DNA from: Marvania coccoides
Lineage: Eukaryota; Chlorophyta; Trebouxiophyceae; Chlorellales; Chlorellaceae
Assembly (NCBI GenBank): GCA_963854735.1
Contig: OY978102.1
Location: forward strand, 682,001 to 746,000
Direction of reading: 5' to 3'
Length of the DNA stretch: 64,000 bases
Numbering within the stretch: position 1 is the stretch's first letter; each line of letters starts with the position of its first letter. Position numbers and translations under genes: made by a program. Shown here in pieces: positions 10,971 through 20,767 of the stretch. The notes beneath the pieces were generated by a model. The model was given only the letters and a program-made list of their open reading frames with translations, was not told where the DNA came from and did not search any database.

Positions 10971-12766
10971 GGCGCCCGTGAGTTTTTTCGAGGAGGGTGA
11001 TGAGCTGAGGAGTGCGAGATTTTGGTGGAATGGCCTTCAGGCGCGCGGCTGAGAAAGCTGTGAACAACGGCAAATCCCCCCACAAAAATCAGAGACTTGA
11101 AACAAACCCAGCACACGCTCTGCCGTCGCGACAAGCGATGATTTCGGACAAAATAATCAATGGCGAACAATGCAAATATCCCCCGAAAGATTGACGGGCT
11201 GAAGACAGGAGAGCAAAATGCAAGGGGCCACCCTAAAATATACAGAAAACCCATTAATTGTGTATTATAAAAAATCTACAATTCTCGTCTGATACAGAAC
11301 GCCCGAACACTGCGCATAGGAATTGACTGTACAGTTTTTGAATTGTTTTTAATCTCAATTCCCTTTTCCCACGAGAGTTTCGAATGGCAAAACAACCTTG
11401 AAATCTCAAACATTGCCTCTCAAATCCAAATCCTGGCAGCGATTCATCCTGCGGGCAGTGCAGCGGAGGAATTGAAGGCACTTCAAACAGGTGGTGGTGC
11501 TATCGAGTGATTTGCAGCTGGTGAAGACGCTGCTGGCTGCAGCTGGGACAGCAGACATCGATGCTGCTATGGCAGCACAAATCCAGGGTTGCACAGCTCG
11601 TCCCTTTGCGGCTGAGGCTGGAAATGCAGCGATCGCCTTGTGCTGGATTGATATTAGAGGGACCACTGAGGTCATAATGCGTCCTTGTTCACTTTCATTC
11701 ATTGTGCTAATCGTGATGGCTGAAAAAACGTGTTCAAGCTTCTCATCGCCGCTGGGCTAATCTGAATGTCCCGACGGTAAACAATATGCTGCATACCGCT
11801 GCATGGGGAGCCACGTTTCTGCTGTTGCACATCGCATTGCTGCTGGAGCTACCGTCCACGCTCTTGATCTCTGTGGCCAAAGTCCTATTTACCAAGCTGC
11901 CTACCAAGGTTGAGCTGATGTAGAGTTGCCCGGTTGAAAACTGCTGGGCCAGCCACAGCAGACCATGCAAAATGAAGTTTTTTTCATTAATGTGATCCCT
12001 TCCCCCCCCTTTCTCGAAATTTGTTACAACACTACACCCTCTAAAATTAAAGAAGAAAAAGAAAAGGATGTGAAGAAACAAAGCCAAAACTCTGAATTGA
12101 AGAATTCCCAAATCCGATCTGCCGATGCTCCATCTCTCTCCTCACGGGATAAAAACGACAATGAATAAAGCAAAAAGCGATCTCTTCCAGAATAAATAAA
12201 TTAGGGGGGGGGAGGGGGCGCTCGCGTGCATGCTGCTGCAACACGCTGCCATTCCCTGCCAAACAGTTTGTTTTGCCAAAGAGACGCCCCACAAAAAGTT
12301 GTCGCCAACGCCCTTCAAACAGCTCCAAGTTGTTTCAATCCCGCCAGCTGCTCAATGTTTTTCCTTCTCGACCATTCAAATCGGGGGTGCTGCACCTGCA
12401 GCCGATCGTGCGCCCAGGATCAAAATTGGGCTGTTGCTGGCTGTCATTCTTCCAAGCTGCGTCAAGTATTTTGGCTGTAATGGCAGCGTTCTCCGACCGC
12501 TGTACCACTGTGTCTTTGTAAGCTTATTTTCTGCCATGCGCAGCCTTGAATGCCTTGGTCATGCAGTCGGGACCGGCATTAGCTTGTCAGTGAATCAGCC
12601 GAAACCTCCTGCTGAGGAGCAGCGAGCAGCTCAGGCTTGGTGAAGAACACATTCAGATCAGTGGCCAGTCATTGAAGAAACCTTGGCGGCGCTTTAAATA
12701 TTGCGTTTAGTTCTAAACTGGTATATTCAAACATTGATTTTTATTCCTTTCAACTGCAAAGCAGCA
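10971..12766. other. 1.8 kb divergent spacer, no recognised gene
   Basis: Lies between HslU and RsfS, which diverge. Several short open frames occur (for example 11491-11760 + and 12230-12643 +), but none resembles a known family or shows splice-consistent continuation. A G-rich run sits near 12204-12220. It should contain the promoters of both flanking genes. Confidence 0.5.
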
Positions 12767-13752
12767 ATGAAGATGGCTTTGGCTGGGCGAACAAGAACTC
12801 CCAATGTTTTTGTTGCACCGAGTGATAAAAGAGGGAAATTTTGTGCTCAACCCGCTCAAATGGTGTGTGCTTGTCAAATTAATAATGGCAAATATAGAAA
12901 ATTTTAATTCACGCCCCTTTTTTCCACACATTTGCAGGGTGCTGCTCGGCCTCATCTTGCTAGCTTCACGCATCGCGTCTCGCAGCGGGCCCCCTTCTGC
13001 CTGGCAGCTAAAACCGACGACGAGCTGGACCTGGAGGAAGCGGCGGTTGACGGCCCTCTCGCCCAGCCCTCCACATCTTATGAAGTCCCTGCTGACGACG
13101 CTGATTCTAGGGCCCTGGCGGTGGCAATTGCGCGCGTTTGCTGGGAAACCAAGGGAGAAGACGTGCTTGCCCTGCATGTTGCGCCTTTGGTGTGAGTATT
13201 TACGGGTTTTTTTGCAGACCATTTTTTTTTAAGCGGTAAAAACAATTTTGTCCCATTAGTACTGTGTATTCCTAATGAAAAGCTCTTTTTTCTCTTTACA
13301 GATACTGGACGCGGTACATGGTGATGGCCACCGTCTTTTCTCGGCCGCAGCTGAATGCCATCCTCGGCAAAGTGGAAAAGGAAGCACTGGAGTCGTTTGA
13401 CAGGCGGCCTGCTTCGCCTGCTTCGGGCAACTCCGCGTGGGAGCTGCTTGATTACGGCGACGTCGTTGTGCACGTGATGACTGCCGACCAGCGGGAGTAC
13501 TATGATTTGGTGGGTTTGATATAATTTTTTCTTCGTTGCATTTTTTTTCGTCTCTCTGAAAATTGAAAAGAAAACCCCTTGCACGCAGCTCTTTCCGGGT
13601 CCTTTGAATTTATTAATTTTTCTGAGCTCTATTTTCTCAATTCCTTGTTTTGTTTGTTTTCGCAGGAAAACTTTTACGGTGCTGCTGATGAGGTCGACCT
13701 GCCTTTCTTAAAGGAGGGCAACGACAAGCCTCTTTGGGAAACCAAGATGTGA
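12767..13752 (+). CDS. rsfS: Ribosomal silencing factor RsfS/Iojap, plastid-type
   Basis: Four exons: 12767-12862 (least certain), 12938-13191, 13302-13509, 13666-13752; phases 0, 2, 0; 214 residues. The conserved RsfS/Iojap fold starts near SRALAVAIARVCWETKGEDV, then VYWTRYMVMATVFSRPQ (family TDYFVIATG-like strand), ALESFDRR, WELLDYGDVVVHVM, REYYDLENFYG and ends at LPFLKEG. Family members bind ribosomal protein uL14 and block subunit joining, or aid large-subunit assembly. The Ser/Arg/Lys-rich N terminus fits an organelle transit peptide; Iojap in plants is plastidial. The family core is clear, but the first exon was chosen only because it supplies an ATG and an in-phase donor at 12863. Confidence 0.82.
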
Positions 13753-13991
13753 AGCGGTCCTTTTCAAAACTTGTATTCTGTAACCGATATGACCTTGATA
13801 ATAAAAAAATGGACAGCAAAAATGTCCTTGGATTTTTTCAATATTACATTTTTTTTTAGCCTCTTCTTTTCTTCTCTTTCCGCGGGCCTTTATCATGTAT
13901 TGCATATTAAATATGGAATTAAACTTGAATGCAAACATTATATTATAGTTATTTTAAAATCCAATTACTAAATAAGTTGGCGGAACTACGT

Positions 13992-16076
13992 TCAGCTTCG
14001 CCATGCGACGCTTAAAGCTGCCCTGTCAGAGTCCACCAGACCTGGCACGTACACAATCCATGCACAGCTCAGTCCTTGGCGCCCCAGCACCGCGTCCACA
14101 CCCAGCACGGCTGCGTTTTGCGCAGCGCACAAAGCGGCAATTTTCGAACAGTCCTTGTCCTGCTGTCGCCAACCCAAGCCCTCTAATGGCGCATTGCTAT
14201 TCTCGATACAATTTCCAGTTATCGAGGCGTAGTGGGAGCACAGCACCAGCACAGGAGGCAGCTTCTGGGCGCGCAAAATTGCCACCGGCGCACACCCTTC
14301 ATTTTCCGCCATTCTTCCTTCCTCTCCAGGTAGACTTTCCAGCGAAAAGAAGCTGGATCCATGCGCCGCCGCCGCTACTGCAATCGCCTCGCTGCTCAAC
14401 GATTCTCTCCACGTCGCCGTCGATTCATTGATAGCAGGCACCTCGCGCTCTGAATAAGTCAAAGAAGACTTTCTTTCTTCAGTGCTCAATGCATCTGTTG
14501 GCTCTGCGCTGCCCAGACCCAATATGAGCTCCACTAAGCGTCGCTGTCTGCTGGTTTTGGCGTTCCCGTTCCCTTTGCTAGCCAAATTATAAGCTCGTGT
14601 TCCTTGATCCATCGCTGCCGCTGTTTCGTCTCCTTCTGGCAGCCAAAGGTGCACCAAAACCGGGCTTCCACACGGCATCAGCTGCCTCTGCACTGCTGCT
14701 GCTTCAACTGCTGTAATAGAGGCCTCCAAACTTTCCATGCCACCCAAGAAAGTCGGCGAGGGGCCCCCGCCAGCTGCTCGTCTCAACAGGCGCAGCAAGC
14801 GCTTCGCCAGCGCCGCATGCTCCCGCCACAGCCGCTCTTTCGAGTTCTCCATCGTGGAAGCACCAGGGGGGGCAATGTCATTCGCGTCCCCAGCTGTTCT
14901 TTCCTCCTTTGAAACAGTAAGCGAGCTAATATCCAGCGATTGGGGGCAATTTTCCTGCCAAAGGTCAATCCATCGCTGTGTGCAGCAGGCTGTCGCAGGC
15001 CATGCCAATGCACAGCATGGGGAGGACAGCAGCTGCGGCCCTCCAGGGCTTTTATACAGCAAAATGTAGAATTTCTTGGCGGGAGTGGAGTGAGGGAAGT
15101 CTAAAAAGTAGCCAGCGTGGAATCCTGCGTGCAGGGCGGCACCCAATAGAAGCTCTCTTTGTGCGTCGTCTGCAGGCGCAAGATAAAAGGGCATGAGACG
15201 CGTGTGTTGGCATTAGCATTTTAGTTCTTTCGGGCAGTATGAAAATATGTAGCATATGCATATTTTGAAATTTGAAACGAAAGTTTATTTTCGAAAGATG
15301 GGTTTAATGGGTTTAATGGGTAAAGGTTTTGGAGGTTTTGGAGGTTTGGAGGTTTGGGGGTTTGGAGGTTTGGAGGTTTGGAGGTTTGGAGGTTTGGAGG
15401 TTTGGAGGTTGGAAGAAGAAAGACGCGCAATTTTTTGGATGAATTAAAAACGAAAACTATAAACTTGCTTTCTAGGTACACTTGGAGGGCGGCTCTGCCA
15501 CCAGGCCTGAGGCACCGCCACAATTCAGAAAATAATGTTGTGGCCGCTGCAGAAGGGTGAGGAGCCACGCAGACCCACTGTACTGCCGAAATACTGATCA
15601 CGTAATCAATTGCTAAGCTCCGCAGGGGCATCGAGTGGGTCATGTCCGCTGCAGCGACGCGGCCTTGGCAGACGGTGGCTGTGGTCCCCCCCCCCCCCTC
15701 CCCAAAAAAAACTGGCGGCAAGATTAAGCATCGGCAAGCTGATGTCGGAGCCAATCCATTGCAGGCCCCGAGCTGTAAGGACCCTGCCGCTCAGTCCGGA
15801 GCCGCAGCCGAGGTCAAGAACCAGCGGGGTCTCTCCAGCCTGCACCCAAAGACAAGTGATCGAATGTGATATTTGCAATTTTCAAACAGGATGACGGGAT
15901 TTCTCAAGCAATCGTACCTGGATTCCCAATAGTTCTAGTGCTTTATGCGACAGATCAGTTTGGATGTGAGCAGCAGCCGAGGTGTAGCGAGAGGATTCGT
16001 GATCCGTATAGTGAGCAGCGCCACCCCCTGCTGTTCTCTCAGGGCGGCTAACATCGTTCCACCCTCTACGTGGCAT
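13992..16076 (-). CDS. BUD23: BUD23-like 18S rRNA (guanine-N7) methyltransferase with long unknown C-terminal extension
   Basis: Model on the minus strand: 15918-16076, 15713-15839, 15465-15678, 13992-15156; 554 residues. The N terminus matches BUD23 (RPERTAGGG, then SSRYTSAAAHIQ and ALELLGIQ). The SAM-binding motif is VLDLGCGSGLSGRVL; then IGSDISLPML, VISISAVQWVCVA, RCLRPGGRAALQVY and GFHAGYFLDFPHS with KKFYILLYKSP. BUD23 methylates 18S rRNA in the pre-40S subunit. Two doubts: exons 2 and 3 only join in frame if a 34-nt intron at 15679-15712 is removed, and the acceptor of the last exon (15157/15156, ...AAAG) is weak and was chosen by phase. After KKFYILLYKSP the usual basic nuclear tail is replaced by about 340 residues with no family I recognise. 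Confidence 0.78.
15299..15412 (+). repeat. Minisatellite, unit GGAGGTTT, with TTAATGGG pair at its edge
   Basis: About eleven degenerate tandem copies of the 8-bp unit GGAGGTTT (some GGAGGTTTT) at about 15325-15412, in the last intron of the BUD23-like gene. Just before it (15299-15320) is a 9-bp tandem pair of GGGTTTAAT. Both units recur elsewhere in the window. Confidence 0.9.
15679..15712 (-). other. Candidate 34-nt intron containing T8 and G13 runs
   Basis: On the minus strand it reads GT, eight T in total, GGGGA, thirteen G, then ACCACAG. Removing it joins MLNLAA to TVCQGRV in frame. The distance from ML to the ISISAVQW motif then becomes 31 residues, equal to human BUD23 as I recall it. 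A homopolymer length error is the alternative. Confidence 0.5.
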
Positions 16077-16447
16077 ATGTATGCATGTAAATATTTTAAA
16101 ATTCGATCATCACTTAATAATAATAATTTTCTTCAGCGGTGGAAATGGAGCAGGCATGTATCTTAAATCATTATGCCCATCCGGGCTGGAGGCCGACTTA
16201 AGGAAGTAGGCCACAAGCTTAAAATTGCGCAGCACCCATCAACTCTGCTCTCCCACGCTGCAGTTGGCCCACTTGGGCCCCAAGTTGGGGTCTACAGTCG
16301 GTGAAAGAAAAACCATCATATATTTCAAAATTCGACATTTTTTTTTCAATTTTTGAGTAGTGCAAACTATTTGTACTCCTTCCATCTTTGTTAAGCTCCA
16401 TGGGCCTTGCTGGCCAATTTGGTTTCGAAAAGATTTAAAATTATACA

Positions 16448-17193
16448 ATGAAGGTGCATCGCTCAGCTGTTTGCGTGGTCCCGCCAGTCAGCTACTGGCC
16501 AGCCATCCAAGCGATCCGCTCAGTCAACGACAAATCGTACGTCCGCTGGATGCCTCACATCAACCTGCTTTACCCATTTTATTCCGAAGACGGCAACACT
16601 TTTGAGGAGAGCGCTGCCAGGGCTGCTGAGGTGCTGCAGGCTGTGAAACCCTTCCAGGCAAGTCTTTTGAGCTCATTCTTTCAATCCTTATCCCACAGCC
16701 CCGTTAATTGTAATGCCGTTTTAAAATAAAACTGCTGCAGATATCGCTGAGAGATTTTAGATATTTTAGACACGTCCACTCGGCCACAGTGTGGCTGAAT
16801 CCCGAAGAAACGCAAGAAGAATATTTTCAGGTTGCTGCTGATTCCACTTCGCCTTCTAGCGCCCTGCAAACCCTTCACCACGCCCTACTATCATCCTTCC
16901 CCGACTGCGACGATCTTTCCAGCGACCCTAAGCGCAAAATCACCGCTTACACCCCGCATTTATCGGTGGGGCAGTGGCACAACGCTGCTGCGGCTGAGGA
17001 GGCGCAGCGTGAGCTTGCGCGCGGGTGGGAGCCCATTGAATTCAATGTCAACTCGGTGGCGATCATGAGCAGGAGAGGAAAAGACGACCCCTTCACGCTG
17101 CGGTGGCGGGTGCCGCTGGGAGGGGCACAGAGGCTGCCAGAGGAGGTGAACGAAGCGTATGCAGTGGAGAGAGAGCGATTTGGGGGGGGGTGA
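16448..17193 (+). CDS. 2H phosphoesterase superfamily protein (2'-5' RNA ligase/cyclic phosphodiesterase-like)
   Basis: Two exons, 16448-16657 and 16741-17193, phase 0; 220 residues. The two signature motifs of the 2H fold are HINLLYPF (about residue 38) and HLSVGQW (about residue 130). The first has Asn where Ser or Thr is usual (HxS/T), which may lower or change activity; the second is canonical. Lengths and the strands FQISLRDFRYF and VWLNP fit AKAP7/LigT-like proteins, which act on 2',3'-cyclic phosphates or 2'-5' bonds in RNA. Substrate unknown. The intron has a GC donor (CAG|GCAAGT at 16658); using the next GT would break the frame. Starts 371 bp from the divergent BUD23-like gene. Confidence 0.82.
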
Positions 17194-17907
17194 TTGGGTG
17201 GGTGAAAACAGCAATGTGGTTGTTGACGGCCGATGGCCTAGAGATCTCTCGTTTTTTATAAGCGGAGGAGGGCCTGTGCTACGGTTTAGCTCGCCTCCCG
17301 GCCTGTAGATGGACAGCTACGGCTTCTTGGCAGCCTGGGGGAACTCTGCGCTTTGTGAGCGTGCAGCTGCTGGAGTGAGGGAAGGTGCAGGCTGTGTGAT
17401 GGCGGCGGCGGTGGAGGTCGCGGCTGTGGCTGTGGAGATCGCCCAATCGCGTTCTACTTTTTCAGTCTGAAGGACCATCCCCTTTTTAAATTAATTTTGT
17501 CATATTTCGCACGTCGCCTTTTGGGGTCGGACTGAGTCAGAGGCAGGATATGTGAGAGAGACACTTAGCCATCGTGTTATACCCTCTCCCCACTGCTTTT
17601 TGTCTCTGTTCTTTCGCAATCAACAAGGAATTTTTATCGCAGTATATGGTGTAAAAAGTGTTCTATATAAGAAGTGAACCCCAAAAAAACAAAATTTCAG
17701 AAGGACACTATAAAGTACCACTACAATATTTTCTCAAAACCTCCGTTTCTCCCATGCATTGTTTAATTAATTCTATAATATTTCCGGTTCTCTGCCGAGC
17801 GAACACATCCCCCCAGGCATTGCTGTTCTGACATATTGAAACAATTAGATCTTTCCCGAAACGCGAAATTCAAACTCCCTCGCCTTGCCGATCTTCGCCG
17901 CCACCTA
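17194..17907. other. Spacer and probable 5' region of the bZIP gene
   Basis: No gene recognised. A pyrimidine tract and AG at 17810-17816 look like a splice acceptor, and the frame is open from 17817 into the bZIP start codon. An upstream exon carrying a longer N terminus or 5' UTR is therefore possible. Confidence 0.5.
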
Positions 17908-19786
17908 ATGACACCCGACGGCCGCTTCGTGGGCCTTCCAAGGTCCCCGTTCGAGGGCACCGCAGGTCGCCACCCAACTGCCGGTGAGCGTCAGCGAAGA
18001 AACTATCTAATTGAACTGTCAGTTAGCTCTATCTCAACCTCCTCATTTCGCTCCCCCCCCTCCCGCAGGCATTGAAAGCGCGGAAGCCTACGCCTGGCCA
18101 GCATTCAACCTCTCTGGGCCCTCCATCCCTCCTTCTCTCGCTACCATCATCTCAGGCAGTGGCGTCTTCTCCCATCCTCACCGTCCCACCTCCGCCACCC
18201 CTCCCCCACCCCCCACCAACAACACCAACACCCTCACCAGCAGCGGTGGACGCACCGTCACGACCTTCCGCGCTGCTCCTGCCAGTCCCCGGCCGGGCGG
18301 CTCCACTCCCCGTTCAGTTCCCCCCTCCCCTCGCGCCGCAACCCACCCCACGCTGGCGCCTCAGCCCTTCGGCAGCGGCCTTCCGTTCTCCGGTTCAATT
18401 TCCGGCCTGCTGGGCCCCCAGGGTGAGCCTGTGGCGCAGGCTTTAATGAGCATTGACAGCGCTGGCCGGGACGCTTCCAACCGCAAAGGCTTGGGTTCTG
18501 GAGAGGTGGTGCCCCCCTCGGATACTGGCGAGGTGGTGGCCCCCTCGGATACTGGCGAGAAGGTGGGAGAAGGTGTCCATGGCGGAGAGGGCAGCCGCGC
18601 GTACGAGCTGCGGCAGCGGCACCGCCAGGAGCGGGCCACGGTGCAGGAGGGCCAGGAGGAGGAGGAGGAATACAAGGAGGATAAGGAAGAAAGGACGGAG
18701 GACGATGAGGAGGGCACCCCCACGCCGCTCCCTGGGAGTCCTAGGAGCCCTGGCGCTGGTGGCAGAGGCGGGGGCGGCGATGGGCTGTCTGGGGTGACCA
18801 ACGAGGAGGAACGCCGCCGGCTGAAGCGCCGCATCGCCAATCGAGAGTCGGCTCGCAGGGTTCGCGCCCGCCGCCAGGTCAGTTTTTTATTTTTGTTTCA
18901 GCATTTTTCACAATTCTTTCCGCCGCTCTTTCTTTCTTCTTGAATGCCTTCTTCTTATGCTCAAAATTTACGGGGATTATATATTATTAATCGATAAACA
19001 CCAATTCTCTCTTCCAGGAACTCATCGAGGAGCTTCAGAGCAAGTGCGCCATGCTGACCCAGCAAAGTGCACGTCTCCTCGCCCACAACAACACTGTCAC
19101 CCAGCACCGCCGCATGCTGGCAGGCCAAGTCACCCTCATGCGCGACCGCCTCAACCAAAAGGCCAACGAGGCGGCGGCGCTGGCTGCCGAGTCCGCTGCC
19201 CTGCGCAAGGCGCTGCAGGACCGCGGCGTCAACCCCGCTGAGGTGGTGGCCAACCTGCTGAACCAGGTGCGGGGGGTGCAGGGCGGGCAGATGCTGGGCT
19301 CCGCCTTGGAATCCAACCTGAACCTCAGCATGGGCAACGGCCAGCAAGCTGCGAACCAGCTGAACCAGATCAGCCAAGGCCAGCTCCAAATGCCGTCCCA
19401 GGAGCAGCACCAGCAGCACCAGCAGCACCAGCACCAGCAGCACCAGCAGCAGCCCCTGTCGATGTATACCAGCGCCTTTGCGCCGGTACAGCCTGGGGAT
19501 GGGTTTGGGTCGCTGGGGCTGAGCTTTGGGGGCGCCAACCCCGTGAAGCAGCAGCACCAGCACCAGCAGCCGGCGGCGACAGCCGCCGCCTCTGCCGCTA
19601 TGGCGGCCGCTGCGGCGGCCAATGCCCTGATGCCTCCCGTGACCGGAGGCGGCTTTACTTCCCAAGTAAGTAGCGTTTAACAAGAATTTCTCGTGTTTAT
19701 ATTGCTTTAAAATGGCTTAATGTCATATATTATTCTCTTACGTCGTACTTTAGTCTTTCTTGCAGCTCAATGGCTTTGACTTTTGA
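17908..19786 (+). CDS. bZIP transcription factor
   Basis: Four exons: 17908-17983, 18069-18877, 19018-19665, 19766-19786; 517 residues. The basic region RRLKRRIANRESARRVRARR has the invariant N-x7-R and is followed, across an intron after RRQ, by ELIEELQSKCAMLTQQSARL and further heptads: a leucine-zipper DNA-binding domain. Before it lies a long Ser/Pro/Thr-rich region, a near repeat of EVV(P/A)PSDTGE, and a Glu-rich stretch. After it come a Gln/His-rich region (CAG/CAC repeats at 19401-19455 and 19547-19570) and an Ala-rich tract. A donor at 19666 and acceptor at 19765 add a last exon of seven codons ending in LNGFDF; without it the frame would end in intron sequence. Target genes unknown. 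Start at 17908 is the first in-frame ATG. Confidence 0.9.
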
Positions 19787-20767
19787 AGCGGTGTCTTCCT
19801 TCCAAGTGTATATTAAAGATATAATTATCAGCATGTAGCCATGGAGCCAGCATGGTTCCTTTCTTTTTCTTCGAAAATTTCTTTCTACTTTCCGCTCGAG
19901 TCGATTCAATGCATATCGATCCTCCATGACCGTTATAAATAAAGCACGCCTTTGAATAAAGCGCAGCCAATTGCTGTCCCCCAGTAGCACCCCGTTTTCA
20001 TCCGTCTTTCTCTTTTTTTTGTTATTAAACCAAAGTCTTTTTTATACCTCTTGTACATACGTATGAATACCTCTTTACATACATATGAATTGCAGGGTTT
20101 TAAGTCCTCTCTTTTAGAAATTATCTTCTTTTTTCCTGGCCGCCTTGTGTACCCCCATTTGCTTAGCAGTAAATAATTAAATTATCTTGGCTTAGCTCAC
20201 AATAATACCCTATCTTCATTTTTCTCGTCAGTTTTAGCGTTTACCGAGAACCACCCGCCTTCATTTCCTTTGCCTTCCTGCTTGTTTCTTCTTTTTGTCA
20301 TCTACCTGCTTTGGCCCCTTTTCCTTTCTTCTTATTCTTGCATGCATTCCTTGACCCCTCTTCTTCCTCTCTTTTCTTCTTTCTACTTTCTACTCAATAC
20401 ACAATTAAAGTATTGGAATGCTGCTTTTTGCGTAAGACCTGTAACAGCTTTTCCAGTATGATTCTGATACCTCGCATTGTACACAGACGCGAATCCGGAG
20501 CAGATGCGGCAAGCGTGGACGTATTTTTGCCGTAACAGGTGGCGATGCCAATTCCGCCTCTGCCCAGATGCCGCAATCGTTTTCGTAATGCCGCAATGCC
20601 CACAACATATGCGCTTAAGTATCTCCCATTCTCCCTGAGCAAGTCCTCTCTCCAAAATGTTCTCAAGCCCACTCAACAAACTCTCCAAATAATTTCCCTT
20701 CGATACAAATAAGTTTCACAAACAAAAAAAACAATGCAGGAACAGGAAAAAGCAACACTGTGCGATA
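19787..20767. other. Convergent 3' spacer, pyrimidine-rich
   Basis: Between the stop codons of bZIP (+) and MiaB (-). Long CT-rich stretches at 20270-20400. Short open frames only; no recognised gene or RNA. Confidence 0.6.

Noticed and set aside
11491..12643. Open frames between HslU and RsfS as genes
   Set aside because: No family similarity, no consistent splice chain, and base composition like spacers.
18961..19683. Long antisense frames over the bZIP gene
   Set aside because: They arise from Gln/His and Ala repeats of the real gene and read as Leu/Val or Cys/Trp low complexity.
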